From the NCBI GenBank assembly GCA_964607025.1, contig CAZSIL010000002.1, forward strand, positions 1 to 64,000: 64,000 nt of DNA. The letters are read 5' to 3'. The position numbers and the translations under genes are program-made. Below the pieces are notes generated by a model. That model was not told the DNA's origin and made no database searches. It saw only the letters and a program-made list of their open reading frames with translations. Positions 50,917 through 58,996 of the stretch are shown here, in pieces. Source of the DNA: SIG565 sp964607025. Its GTDB lineage: Bacteria > Bacillota > Clostridia > Oscillospirales > Acutalibacteraceae. The first letter of the stretch is position 1. Every line of letters begins with the position of its first letter.

Positions 50917-51735
50917 TTATTTTTTTAGTGTCTTTCCTATGAGGGCAAAAACGACAAAAATAAACAGGTTAACTATAACGATACTCGACCCGGGTGACGT
51001 ATTTAAAACAAGTGACAATATAAGTCCTGCCAAAAATCCCGTAACCGATACGGCTACCGACACCAGCATCACCGATTTATAACTTTTGCATACACGTGTG
51101 GCTGTTGACACAGGGAAGATAATCAGCGCAGAAATAAGCAATGCTCCCATAAGGCGCATACCGATAACCACCGTAACGGCGGTAAGGCAGGCGAGAAGTG
51201 TATTATAACGCTTGGTTTTAATGCCTGTTGCCGATGCAAAATCTTCATCGAACGTAACCGAAAAAATCTTATTATAAAAGCAAAAGTATAAAAGCAAAAC
51301 CGCAAGTGCTATACAAACGGTTATTATCATATCGGTAGTATTTACGGTATAAATACTGCCGAACATATAACTGTTTATATCGATATTTACTCCGCCTGAA
51401 AGTTTTATGGCGGTATAACCGATAGCCAGAGCGCTGCTGGAGAGTAGGGCCGTTGCGGCATCCCCCTTTATTTTACCGCTGTTTTTAAGTCGCAAAAGTA
51501 AAAATGCCGCTATGATAACCGTCGGTATAGAAAAGTAAACAGGGGAAAAACCTACCGCCAACGCTACAGCAGAAGCGCCAAAGCCGATGTGAGAGAGTCC
51601 GTCACCTATCATAGAAAAGCGCTTTAACACTAAACTTACGCCGAGAAGCGCTGCGCACACCGAAATGAGAAGTCCCACAATCAGCGCATTTATCACAAAA
51701 TCGTATTTAAAAAACGAAAAAACATACTCAATCAT
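50917..51735 (-). CDS. znuB: Metal ABC transporter permease (ZnuB-type)
   Basis: Membrane subunit of a zinc/manganese uptake ABC transporter; 272 residues, about eight helices. The ABC-3 family motif SHIGFGASAVALAVG is near residue 48 and GIKTKRYNTLL marks the ATPase-contact loop. Its start overlaps the ATPase stop by 8 bp. Last gene of the operon fur-znuA-znuC-znuB. Zinc is favoured because of the Fur-family regulator and its box, but manganese is not excluded. Confidence 0.92.
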   Translation of the reverse strand: MIEYVFSFFKYDFVINALIVGLLISVCAALLGVSLVLKRFSMIGDGLSHIGFGASAVALAVGFSPVYFSIPTVIIAAFLLLRLKNSGKIKGDAATALLSSSALAIGYTAIKLSGGVNIDINSYMFGSIYTVNTTDMIITVCIALAVLLLYFCFYNKIFSVTFDEDFASATGIKTKRYNTLLACLTAVTVVIGMRLMGALLISALIIFPVSTATRVCKSYKSVMLVSVAVSVTGFLAGLILSLVLNTSPGSSIVIVNLFIFVVFALIGKTLKK

Positions 51736-52435
51736 GGTGGTGTCCTTCTTTTAACATTTTTCTGCCTATATCTGAGTGACAGTATTCGTGTGTGGTGCCG
51801 AAGAATACGTGGTCGCGGCCTAAATGCATAATTTTATCTCCGTATTTTACGGCGCACTCGACGTCGTGCGAGATAATAATAAGCGTTATGCCGTCCGCTT
51901 TCAGTTGCTCTAAAATTCCGTAGAACTCGGCGGATGCCAACGGGTCGAGCGCAGTCATTGGCTCATCAAGTAACAAAATTTCTTCTGCCGCCGCGAGTGC
52001 GCGGGCGAGTAACACACGTTGTTTTTGTCCACCCGATAAATTACGGAAAGATTTACTTAAAATATCGGTGATATGCAGCTTTTCGGCTATTTGCTCTGCC
52101 TTTTTTCTTTGTGCTTTGGAATAAGTCAGCGCAAAGCCGCGTTTATTTAAAAAGCCCGACATTATGATTTCTCCAACACTTGCGGGAAAATCGGATTGTA
52201 TTTCATTTTGCTGCGGCATATAACCGATTTGGTTTTTTCTAACATCTTCAAATTTTATATCACCGCTAGTGGCGTCAAGGAGCCCTAACAACAGTTTTAC
52301 GAGCGTCGTTTTTCCGCTTCCGTTCTCGCCGACGATATAAAAGCTCTCGCCTTTTTCAAGCGAAAAACTAATATCTTTAAGAATATACTCGTCCGAAAAC
52401 TTTTTTGAGAGATTTTCGACTGTTATAATAGCCAC
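51728..52435 (-). CDS. znuC: Metal ABC transporter ATP-binding protein (ZnuC-type)
   Basis: ATPase subunit, 235 residues. Walker A GENGSGKTT (about 37-45), Q-loop in IGYMPQQNE, signature LSGGQKQR, Walker B ILLLDEP and switch His in IIISHD. A C-terminal His-rich end (EGHHHD) may bind metal. The start is a GTG overlapping the znuA stop by one base (TAGTG), with GGAAGGGG upstream. Confidence 0.94.
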   Translation of the reverse strand: MAIITVENLSKKFSDEYILKDISFSLEKGESFYIVGENGSGKTTLVKLLLGLLDATSGDIKFEDVRKNQIGYMPQQNEIQSDFPASVGEIIMSGFLNKRGFALTYSKAQRKKAEQIAEKLHITDILSKSFRNLSGGQKQRVLLARALAAAEEILLLDEPMTALDPLASAEFYGILEQLKADGITLIIISHDVECAVKYGDKIMHLGRDHVFFGTTHEYCHSDIGRKMLKEGHHHD

Positions 52436-53313
52436 TATTTAAGCCCCTTCCGTAATGCTTCACAGTTTTTTTTCATAATATCTGTATAGGTAATGCCCTT
52501 GTTAAAATCATCGAGAGACACGTTTTGATATGAATGCAGTTCTAAAATTTCGGCACCAGTAGCGCGGCTCACCGCATCAGCCACCGATAAGCTGCTCAGT
52601 TCTATGCGGTAAATGGCGCTGAGGTGTTTATTTTTTACCGTATCTATAAGGTGTGTTACGGTGTGCAAAGACGGGTCGGTATCGTGTTCGCAACCGCCAA
52701 ATGCCGCAGCGTATTCAAGAGAGTAGTATTCGGTAAAATAGATAAATGGAAAACGGTCGGCAACCACCACCGTTTTTTGTTTTGCATTTTGTATTACCGA
52801 TTTTGTATCTTCCGCCAAAGAGGATATTTCGTTTATATACTTGTCCGCGCGGCTGGTGTAAAAATCGGCGTTTTTGCTGTCAATGGTGCACAGCGCATCA
52901 AGTGTTTTTCGCACCATTTTTATAGCGTTGTCGGGCGACGTCCATATATGCTCATCTGCTCCGTGCTCGGTTTCGATTAGTGTCGCGCAGTCAATCATTT
53001 TGATGATTTTATCTTTTTCTTTGTTTTCGAGTGTTTTATTTGCCCATACATCTGACTCGCCACCAATATATATAAACAAATCGCAGTTTTGTATGTCGGC
53101 AATATCCTTTGCAGTCGGCTCGAATGAGTGCATATCACTGCCCGCGGGGATAAGCATTTTTATTTCTGCCTTTTCACCCGCTACTGCACGGGCAAAATCA
53201 TAGCATACGAAATTTGTGGTTACAATCTCTGTTTTTCCGCTGCTTTTTTCGGGTGCCGCGCAGCTCGTTGAAAACACAAGTAAAATAGTAAGTAAAGCAA
53301 GTATTTTTTTCAT
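52435..53313 (-). CDS. znuA: Metal-binding lipoprotein (ZnuA-type, cluster 9)
   Basis: Extracytoplasmic solute-binding protein. Lipoprotein signal with Cys after STS (VFSTSCAAPEK). Cluster 9 metal ligands: His in GSDMHSFEP, His in DEHIWTSP, and Asp/His in EHDTDPSLHTV. The His-rich loop common in Gram-negative ZnuA is short here (EHGADEH). I start it at the ATG at 53313, with GGAG upstream; the frame extends to 53337, but that part lies within fur. 292 residues; overlaps the fur stop by 4 bp. Confidence 0.93.
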   Translation of the reverse strand: MKKILALLTILLVFSTSCAAPEKSSGKTEIVTTNFVCYDFARAVAGEKAEIKMLIPAGSDMHSFEPTAKDIADIQNCDLFIYIGGESDVWANKTLENKEKDKIIKMIDCATLIETEHGADEHIWTSPDNAIKMVRKTLDALCTIDSKNADFYTSRADKYINEISSLAEDTKSVIQNAKQKTVVVADRFPFIYFTEYYSLEYAAAFGGCEHDTDPSLHTVTHLIDTVKNKHLSAIYRIELSSLSVADAVSRATGAEILELHSYQNVSLDDFNKGITYTDIMKKNCEALRKGLK

Positions 53314-53723
53314 TTTAACACTCCGCATTTGGCGCATTTGCCATAGAGTACGATTCGACTTATATCGAGGGAAAATCCATGCTTGTGTGATATGTGAGAG
53401 GTTAGTTCTTCGATTTTTTCACAGTCAAGATGCAAAAGTTCACCGCACACAGTACATTTTAAATGAAAGTGCTCGTGGCAGTAGCCCATATCACTTAAAT
53501 ACTGAAAACAGGCGCTCTCACCCTCGGCGGTATATTTGCGCACTTTACCTTCATTTACAAGCTTTTCAAGAGTACGGTAAACGGTGGTTTTGCCAACGTT
53601 TTCCCCGCACTCGTTTAATCTTAAAACAATATCATCGACCGTCATATGAATATCACAGTTATCTTTTAATATGTTCTCGATAACTGCACGTTGTCTTGTT
53701 TTATAGCCGCCTGAATTTCTCAT
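53310..53723 (-). CDS. Fur-family regulator, probably zinc-responsive (Zur-like)
   Basis: 137-residue metalloregulator. Winged helix at about 8-80 (MTVDDIVLRLNECGENVGKTTVYRTLEKL is the recognition region); dimerisation domain with HEHFHLKCTVCGE and C-terminal CAKCG, the two CxxC pairs of the structural zinc site. First gene of a ZnuABC operon with a palindrome upstream of its own ribosome site, so autoregulation and zinc sensing are likely. Fur or PerR function cannot be excluded from sequence. Confidence 0.92.
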   Translation of the reverse strand: MRNSGGYKTRQRAVIENILKDNCDIHMTVDDIVLRLNECGENVGKTTVYRTLEKLVNEGKVRKYTAEGESACFQYLSDMGYCHEHFHLKCTVCGELLHLDCEKIEELTSHISHKHGFSLDISRIVLYGKCAKCGVLK

Positions 53724-53735
53724 AAAACACTCTCC

Positions 53736-53758
53736 AATTTGAAAATGAGTTTCAAATT
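53736..53758 (-). promoter_or_regulatory. Fur/Zur-like operator
   Basis: Perfect inverted repeat AATTTGAAA-ATGAG-TTTCAAATT (9-5-9), lying between the promoter and the ribosome site of the fur-family gene. It resembles Fur/PerR boxes (TGA-N-A/T-TCA symmetry). Confidence 0.75.
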
Positions 53759-53761
53759 AAT

Positions 53762-53789
53762 ATTTTACTCAAAAAATTGCCAAAGTCAA
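53762..53789 (-). promoter_or_regulatory. Promoter of fur-znuACB
   Basis: Minus-strand TTGACT (plus 53784-53789), 16-bp spacer, TAAAAT (plus 53762-53767), directly upstream of the operator. Confidence 0.65.
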
Positions 53790-53795
53790 TAGGTC

Positions 53796-53824
53796 TTGTA
53801 AAAATAAGCGCAATATAGTATAAT
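53796..53824 (+). promoter_or_regulatory. Sigma-A promoter of rnf operon
   Basis: TTGTAA, 17-bp spacer, perfect TATAAT at 53819-53824; rnfC starts 34 bp downstream with GAAAGGAAG. Confidence 0.82.
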
Positions 53825-53858
53825 CATTTTGTAGATTTTTTCAGAAAGGAAGAACTTT

Positions 53859-55196
53859 ATGGAATATAAGTCCGAAGAAGTGCTAAAGCCCGTCGGAAAA
53901 ATTTCAGGTTCATTGCAACTCCCACATAGAAAAAGAACAGCCGAGTGTCAAACGGTTAAACTTCCGCTTCCCGAAGTTGTTACGATTCCTTTAAAACAAA
54001 ATATCGGCGCCGAGTGTGAGCCGTTAGTTAAATTTGGTGATAAAGTTTTAGTTGGCACAAAAATAGGCGATAGCGATAAGCCGTTTTCTGCGCCCATACA
54101 TGCAAGTATTTCGGGTATCGTTAGAGGATTTACAGATGTTCCCGGTATTGCAGGTGACGTGGTAACGGGTGTTGTTATTGAATCTGATGGTAAAATGGAA
54201 GAAGAAAAATTTGTTCCACCCGTCATTGAAACAACGGAAGATTTAGTTAAAGCTGCCAGAGAATGCGGACTTGTAGGACTTGGCGGTGCAGGTTTCCCCA
54301 CACATATAAAATTAGCCCCTGCGGCTAGTGATAGTATCGATACGCTTATAATTAACTGTGCTGAGTGTGAGCCGTATATTACGAGCGACTATCGCACAAG
54401 CATAGAGCATTTTAATGATGTTATTGACGGCGTTTATTTGCTTAAAGATAAACTAGATCTCAAACAAGTTATTATAGCGGTTGAAAGCAATAAACCAGAA
54501 GCAATAAAGGTGCTTTATGAGATTACGAAAGATAGGCGAGATGCTGATAATGCGGTTAAGGTAATGCGGCTTGATACTAATTATCCGCAAGGCGCCGAAA
54601 AGGTGCTTGTATATAATGCCACAAAGCGCAAAATTCCGTTTGGCAAATTACCGTCTGACGTTGGTTGCCTGGTTTTAAATATAACAAGTATCGCGGTGCT
54701 TAATAAATACGTAAAAACGGGTAAACCTCTTGTTGCAAAAATTTTAACCGTTGATGGCGATGCTGTGCGTGAGCCGAAAAACGTTTTAGTGCCGATAGGC
54801 ACACGAATTCGAGATGTCCTCGATTTTTGCGGTGTAGAAGAAGATGTATCTAAGATACTTTACGGCGGACCGATGATGGGCGTTGCGGTTACAACCGATA
54901 CCGCCGTAATAACAAAGCAAAACAATGCCATATTGGCATTTAAGGGTGATAATTCAGTGCCAACTACGCCGTGTATCCGTTGCGGAAAGTGTGTTGCGGC
55001 TTGTCCTATGAATTTAACTCCGGCGGCGGTAGAAACCGCAGTCAATTTGGGACTTAATGAAAAATTAGCAAATCTGTACGTAAATTACTGTATAGAATGC
55101 GGCTCGTGCAGTTTTGGTTGCCCTGCGGGCAGACCGCTCACACAAACTATGCGTACCGCAAAAGGTATATTAAGGAGGTCAAAGGATGCGAGATAG
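53859..55196 (+). CDS. rnfC: Rnf complex subunit C (electron input, NADH side)
   Basis: Peripheral subunit of the ferredoxin:NAD+ oxidoreductase that couples electron flow to Na+ or H+ export. 445 residues: barrel-sandwich N domain, Rossmann-like FMN/NADH region (GLGGAGFPTHIKLAP), SLBB domain, and two [4Fe-4S] motifs CIRCGKCVAACP (about 370) and CIECGSCSFGCP (about 410). First gene of rnfCDGEAB; its end overlaps rnfD by 11 bp, with AAGGAGG inside it. Confidence 0.97.
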   Translation: MEYKSEEVLKPVGKISGSLQLPHRKRTAECQTVKLPLPEVVTIPLKQNIGAECEPLVKFGDKVLVGTKIGDSDKPFSAPIHASISGIVRGFTDVPGIAGDVVTGVVIESDGKMEEEKFVPPVIETTEDLVKAARECGLVGLGGAGFPTHIKLAPAASDSIDTLIINCAECEPYITSDYRTSIEHFNDVIDGVYLLKDKLDLKQVIIAVESNKPEAIKVLYEITKDRRDADNAVKVMRLDTNYPQGAEKVLVYNATKRKIPFGKLPSDVGCLVLNITSIAVLNKYVKTGKPLVAKILTVDGDAVREPKNVLVPIGTRIRDVLDFCGVEEDVSKILYGGPMMGVAVTTDTAVITKQNNAILAFKGDNSVPTTPCIRCGKCVAACPMNLTPAAVETAVNLGLNEKLANLYVNYCIECGSCSFGCPAGRPLTQTMRTAKGILRRSKDAR

Positions 55197-56100
55197 TCTT
55201 ACCGTTTCATCTTCTCCGCATATACATTTGGGTATTACTACTCAGTCGGTTATGTTGGATGTAATTATTGCGCTTATCCCTGCCGCCGTTTACGGTACCG
55301 TGATTTTCGGATGGCGAGCAGCGGTTATAATTGCTGTTTGCGTGTTATCGGCAGTACTCAGCGAATTTATATGGAACAAAGCGCTAAAAAAACCAAATTC
55401 CTTGGGAGATTTAACAGCCGTTGTTACAGGTCTTTTATTGGCGCTCAATCTTCCGTCTTCGCTGCCTTTTTGGATGGCGGCGCTCGGCAGTGCGGTTGCC
55501 ATAATTATTGTAAAGCAGATGTTTGGGGGCCTCGGCCATAACTTCGCAAATCCCGCCATTACCGCCCGTATTGTACTTATGGTGTCGTTCCCTGCGGCTA
55601 TGACTAAGTTTTTCGAGCCGTTCAGTGTTACGGTGAGTTCAGCAACACCGCTGGCTGATGCTACTGAATATACACTTCGTGAGTTACTCTTTGGTATGCA
55701 TGCGGGTACCATTGGCGAAACGTCGGTTTTAATGCTTGTTATCGGCGGACTCTATCTTATTATGCGCCGCGTAATATCTCCGATAATTCCCGTGTCGTTT
55801 ATAGGTACTGTGTTTGTCTTCTCATGGGTGCTTGGTGTTAATCCCGTTCAAGCTATATTTAGCGGTGGACTGCTTCTCGGCGCTATCTTTATGGCTACTG
55901 ATTACGTAACAAGTCCCACGTTCAAATGGGGTAAGCTTATATTCGGTGTGGGTTGCGGTATCATTACGGTTGTTATCCGTCAGTTCGCATCTCTTCCCGA
56001 AGGTGTTTCCTATTCAATTTTGGTTATGAACCTGTTGGTACCGCATATCAACAGCTTGACCACGCCTAAACCTTTTGGATGGGAGGCGGATAAGAAATGA
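55186..56100 (+). CDS. rnfD: Rnf complex subunit D
   Basis: Integral membrane subunit with a covalently bound FMN; 304 residues, about nine helices. Motif VSSATPLADAT carries the Thr expected to hold FMN via phosphoester, and FANPAITARIVLM and YVTSPTF are family-specific. Coupled by overlap to rnfC (11 bp) and rnfG (4 bp). Confidence 0.97.
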   Translation: MRDSLTVSSSPHIHLGITTQSVMLDVIIALIPAAVYGTVIFGWRAAVIIAVCVLSAVLSEFIWNKALKKPNSLGDLTAVVTGLLLALNLPSSLPFWMAALGSAVAIIIVKQMFGGLGHNFANPAITARIVLMVSFPAAMTKFFEPFSVTVSSATPLADATEYTLRELLFGMHAGTIGETSVLMLVIGGLYLIMRRVISPIIPVSFIGTVFVFSWVLGVNPVQAIFSGGLLLGAIFMATDYVTSPTFKWGKLIFGVGCGIITVVIRQFASLPEGVSYSILVMNLLVPHINSLTTPKPFGWEADKK

Positions 56101-56735
56101 ATAAGTTTAAAGAGATTTTAAAAACTGTTCTAAAAGCCGCTATCGATTTTTATAATCGCAATAGTGAAGTTTTCCGTTCCGTAATTGTTTTAACGGTGAT
56201 TTGTCTTGTGGTCGCTGCTCTTTTATCGGTTACAAATCTTATAACACAGGAAAGAATTACAAAAATGGAAGCTGTGGCAACTGCCGATGCTATGGCAGAG
56301 CTTGTTTCGGCAGAAAAATACGATAAAGCCGATGTAGGTAGCGGTGAACTTTATATAGCAAAAAATGGCGAAGAAATTAAGGGATATATCGTTAAAACTC
56401 AAAGCCGCGGTTACGGTGGAGATATTGTGGCTATGACGGCGATATCAACCGATAAAAAGGTATTGGGAGTAAAAATTCTGTCAGCCGCTGATGAAACCCC
56501 AGGTCTTGGCCAAAACATTACAAAGCAAAACTTTTATTCACAGTATATCGGCAAAAACGAAAATGTATCGGTTGTTAAAAACGGCGCAGATTCGGATAAA
56601 AATGAAATAGACGCTGTAACGGGCGCCACAATTTCTTCCAGAGCGGTGACAAACGCAGTAAATGATGCGTTTGTTTGTCTTAATAATTATTTAAAAGCGG
56701 TTGAAGTAGCAGAATCGACAGGGGAGGTGCAGTGA
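56097..56735 (+). CDS. rnfG: Rnf complex subunit G
   Basis: Single-helix membrane-anchored flavoprotein, 212 residues. N-terminal helix about 30-52, then the FMN-binding domain with DAVTGATISSRAVTNAV (T-G-A-T near 175-178), where FMN attaches to the second Thr. GYGGDIVAMTAI and ADETPGLGQ are conserved. Start overlaps rnfD by 4 bp. Confidence 0.97.
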   Translation: MNKFKEILKTVLKAAIDFYNRNSEVFRSVIVLTVICLVVAALLSVTNLITQERITKMEAVATADAMAELVSAEKYDKADVGSGELYIAKNGEEIKGYIVKTQSRGYGGDIVAMTAISTDKKVLGVKILSAADETPGLGQNITKQNFYSQYIGKNENVSVVKNGADSDKNEIDAVTGATISSRAVTNAVNDAFVCLNNYLKAVEVAESTGEVQ

Positions 56736-57406
56736 TGAAAAAGGGAAATTTAAAGTACTTAACAAACGGTATTATTAAAGAAAATCCTGTTTTACGTCTT
56801 ATGCTCGGCACCTGTCCAACTTTGGCTGTTACTACCGCCGCCATAAATGGTATCGGTATGGGAGTTGCAGCGACAGTTGTGCTTGTCGGCTCAAACCTTG
56901 TTATTTCATTGCTTCGGAGCGTTATCCCCGATAAAGTGCGTATTCCTGCATACATTACCGTTATTGCAGGTTTTGTAACGGTGGTGCAAATGCTTGTAAA
57001 AGCATTTTTGCCGAGTATTGATGCGGCACTTGGTATTTATCTGCCGCTTATAGTTGTTAACTGCATAATACTAGGCAGAGCCGAAATGTTTGCCTCCAAA
57101 AACAGCGTGTTGCCAAGCGTACTTGACGGTATCGGTATGGGTATTGGATTTACTGCAACTCTTACCGTTATGGGCGCTATCAGAGAATTAATAGGCGCGG
57201 GTTCTATATTTGGATTGACTGTTACCGCGAACTTTATTGACCCGATGATAGTAATGCTTCTCCCACCGGGTGGCTTCTTTGTGTTTGGAATACTCGTTGC
57301 AGTATCTAATAAACTTGCCACACTTTCGGGTAAAAAAACTGTAGAACATACGGGTTGCGGTGAGTGTCCTATGAAGGATGCTTGTAAGACAGGAGGGAAA
57401 GCGTAA
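56735..57406 (+). CDS. rnfE: Rnf complex subunit E
   Basis: Membrane subunit of six helices, partner of RnfA, the two sharing a fold in inverted topology around a membrane [2Fe-2S] site. ENPVLRLMLGTCPTLAVTT near the N terminus and IYLPLIVVNCIILGRAE (with the cluster Cys) are diagnostic. C-terminal Cys-rich end TGCGECPMKDAC is unusual for the family and may bind a metal. I use the ATG at 56735 (7 bp from GGAGG), not the GTG at 56732. Confidence 0.96.
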   Translation: MKKGNLKYLTNGIIKENPVLRLMLGTCPTLAVTTAAINGIGMGVAATVVLVGSNLVISLLRSVIPDKVRIPAYITVIAGFVTVVQMLVKAFLPSIDAALGIYLPLIVVNCIILGRAEMFASKNSVLPSVLDGIGMGIGFTATLTVMGAIRELIGAGSIFGLTVTANFIDPMIVMLLPPGGFFVFGILVAVSNKLATLSGKKTVEHTGCGECPMKDACKTGGKA

Positions 57407-57987
57407 TGGCAGGAACTATAGTTTCTATTTTACTTGCAGGACTTCTCACCGAGAATATGATTTTATCAAAATTCCTCGGTATTTGTCCCTTCCTTGGCAC
57501 ATCCAAAAAAGTTGGAACGGCGTTTAGTATGAGCGTAGCGGTAACGTTGGTTATGATAATAGCAACCGCCGTTACCTATCCGCTTTATGCTTATATTTTA
57601 GTGCCGCTCGGTCTTGAGTATTTACAAACAATTTTGTTTATACTTGTAATCGCCGCTATTGTTCAGTTTTTGGAAACGGTACTTAAAAGGTATATTAAAT
57701 CGGTTTATAATGCGCTGGGAATTTATCTGCCGCTTATAACCACAAACTGCGCGGTGCTCGGTATTACAATTCTGCATTTTACAAAGGGTTATTCTTTTGT
57801 TTTAGCTCTTGTAAATGCACTGGCGGCGGGTCTTGGCTTTATGCTCGCCATGATCATATTTGCGGGTATCCGTTCTCGTCTTGAAACCGCTGATGTTCCA
57901 AAGTTTCTTAAGGGGCTTCCCATAACTCTCATAGCCGCGGCTATCGTGTCCCTATCGTTCTTGGGATTTGCGGGAATAGGGGGTTAA
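57406..57987 (+). CDS. rnfA: Rnf complex subunit A
   Basis: 193-residue, six-helix membrane subunit. ENMILSKFLGICPFLGTSKK near the N terminus and IYLPLITTNCAVLG mark it as RnfA, with the cysteines of the intramembrane iron-sulfur site. The ATG overlaps the rnfE stop (TAATG), preceded by AGGAGGG. Confidence 0.97.
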   Translation: MAGTIVSILLAGLLTENMILSKFLGICPFLGTSKKVGTAFSMSVAVTLVMIIATAVTYPLYAYILVPLGLEYLQTILFILVIAAIVQFLETVLKRYIKSVYNALGIYLPLITTNCAVLGITILHFTKGYSFVLALVNALAAGLGFMLAMIIFAGIRSRLETADVPKFLKGLPITLIAAAIVSLSFLGFAGIGG

Positions 57988-57990
57988 TGT

Positions 57991-58776
57991 ATGACTGGTA
58001 TTTTGTATGCCACCCTAATTATAGGTGGCACAGGACTTGTTCTTGCGGTAATTTTAGCTCTTGCATCTAAATTTATGGCAGTACCTGTGGATGAAAAGGT
58101 GGAGCAGGTACGTGCTTGTTTGCCTGGTGCTAACTGCGGCGCCTGTGGGTATTCTGGATGTGACGGTTATGCCGCCGCGGTAGCAGCAGGGGAAACACAG
58201 CCCAATCTTTGCACCCCTGGCGGTGACGATACGGCAAAGAAGTTATCCGATTTGCTCGGTGCTGAAATTGTGGTCGAGAAAAAATATGCATTTATAAAAT
58301 GCAATCATGGACTCGATAAAGCCATAAGAGAATTTAATTATAACGGCGCCGCAAGTTGTATTTCAGCAAACCTAATGTATAAAGGTCCTCTTTCTTGTAA
58401 ATTCGGTTGTTTGGGCTTTGGCGACTGTGTAAGAGTGTGCGATTACGGTGCGCTGAAAACAGAAAACGGTCAGGTAACGGTTGATAAAACACTTTGTACA
58501 GGGTGCGGCAAGTGTGCTGCGGTGTGTCCTAAGGGTATAATCGAGATTTTGCCCGAAAAGGCAAAATTTGCGGTTGCCTGTTCCAATACACAAAAGGGCG
58601 CAGCGGCGCGCAAAGTGTGTAGCGCTGCTTGTATCGGATGTCAGAAATGTGTAAAACTCTGCCCCACAGCAGCCATTACGGTAGAAAACAATTTAGCGCA
58701 TATCGATATAGAAAAGTGTATTGGTTGCGGTAAATGTGCGGCACAGTGCCCCACAAAATGTATCGTAAATGCATAA
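57991..58776 (+). CDS. rnfB: Rnf complex subunit B (ferredoxin-type electron entry)
   Basis: Accepts electrons from reduced ferredoxin. 261 residues: one N-terminal helix (about 4-26), an Fe-S domain with CLPGANCGACGYSGC (about 43-57), and three further ferredoxin-like cluster motifs CTGCGKCAAVCP, CIGCQKCVKLCP and CIGCGKCAAQCP. Last gene of the operon; a terminator follows 6 bp after the stop. The order C-D-G-E-A-B is that of clostridial rnf. Confidence 0.97.
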   Translation: MTGILYATLIIGGTGLVLAVILALASKFMAVPVDEKVEQVRACLPGANCGACGYSGCDGYAAAVAAGETQPNLCTPGGDDTAKKLSDLLGAEIVVEKKYAFIKCNHGLDKAIREFNYNGAASCISANLMYKGPLSCKFGCLGFGDCVRVCDYGALKTENGQVTVDKTLCTGCGKCAAVCPKGIIEILPEKAKFAVACSNTQKGAAARKVCSAACIGCQKCVKLCPTAAITVENNLAHIDIEKCIGCGKCAAQCPTKCIVNA

Positions 58777-58781
58777 AAAGT

Positions 58782-58812
58782 TCCCCGAGAAAAAATTCTC
58801 GGGGATTTTTAT
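58782..58812 (+). terminator. Rho-independent terminator of rnf operon
   Basis: 10-bp stem TCCCCGAGAA / TTCTCGGGGA, AAAA loop, TTTTTATT. Confidence 0.92.
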
Positions 58813-58840
58813 TGCAAAGTTTAGCAAATAGTGGTATAAT
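58812..58840 (+). promoter_or_regulatory. Sigma-A promoter of riboswitch-oadB transcript
   Basis: TTGCAA, 17-bp spacer, TATAAT; transcription should begin near 58847, just before the aptamer. Confidence 0.85.
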
Positions 58841-58849
58841 AATTGTAAT

Positions 58850-58935
58850 TAAGAGGGAGTAGCTGGCGGCGAGGCCGTGGCACTCGGCGTCAATACGGAT
58901 TATTCCCGCCGATGTCTTAAATTGCAAGACTCTTA
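58850..58935 (+). promoter_or_regulatory. yybP-ykoY type (Mn2+) riboswitch aptamer
   Basis: P1 is TAAGAG (58850-58855) / CTCTTA (58930-58935). Inside it stand the two invariant segments of the class: GGAGTAGC on the 5' side (58856-58863) and TGCAAGAC on the 3' side (58923-58930). The internal arm GGCG-TCAATACG ... CGCC matches the UCAAUNCG segment of the Lactococcus aptamer. The 3' strand of P1 is also part of the terminator's left arm, so ligand binding should prevent termination and switch the gene on. Confidence 0.87.
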
Positions 58936-58968
58936 CTGTGAAACGTTACAGTAAGAGTCTTGTTTTTA
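58925..58968 (+). terminator. Riboswitch expression-platform terminator
   Basis: Perfect 15-bp stem (58925-58939 / 58948-58962, core AGACTCTTACTGT) with 8-nt loop and TTTTTAT; the left arm contains the aptamer P1 3' strand. Confidence 0.92.
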
Positions 58969-58996
58969 TAGTAATATTTTTTAAGGAGAAAATGTT

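Noticed and set aside
53216..53683. 155-codon plus-strand frame over fur/znuA
   Set aside because: Shadow of two well-supported minus-strand genes that overlap by ATGA.
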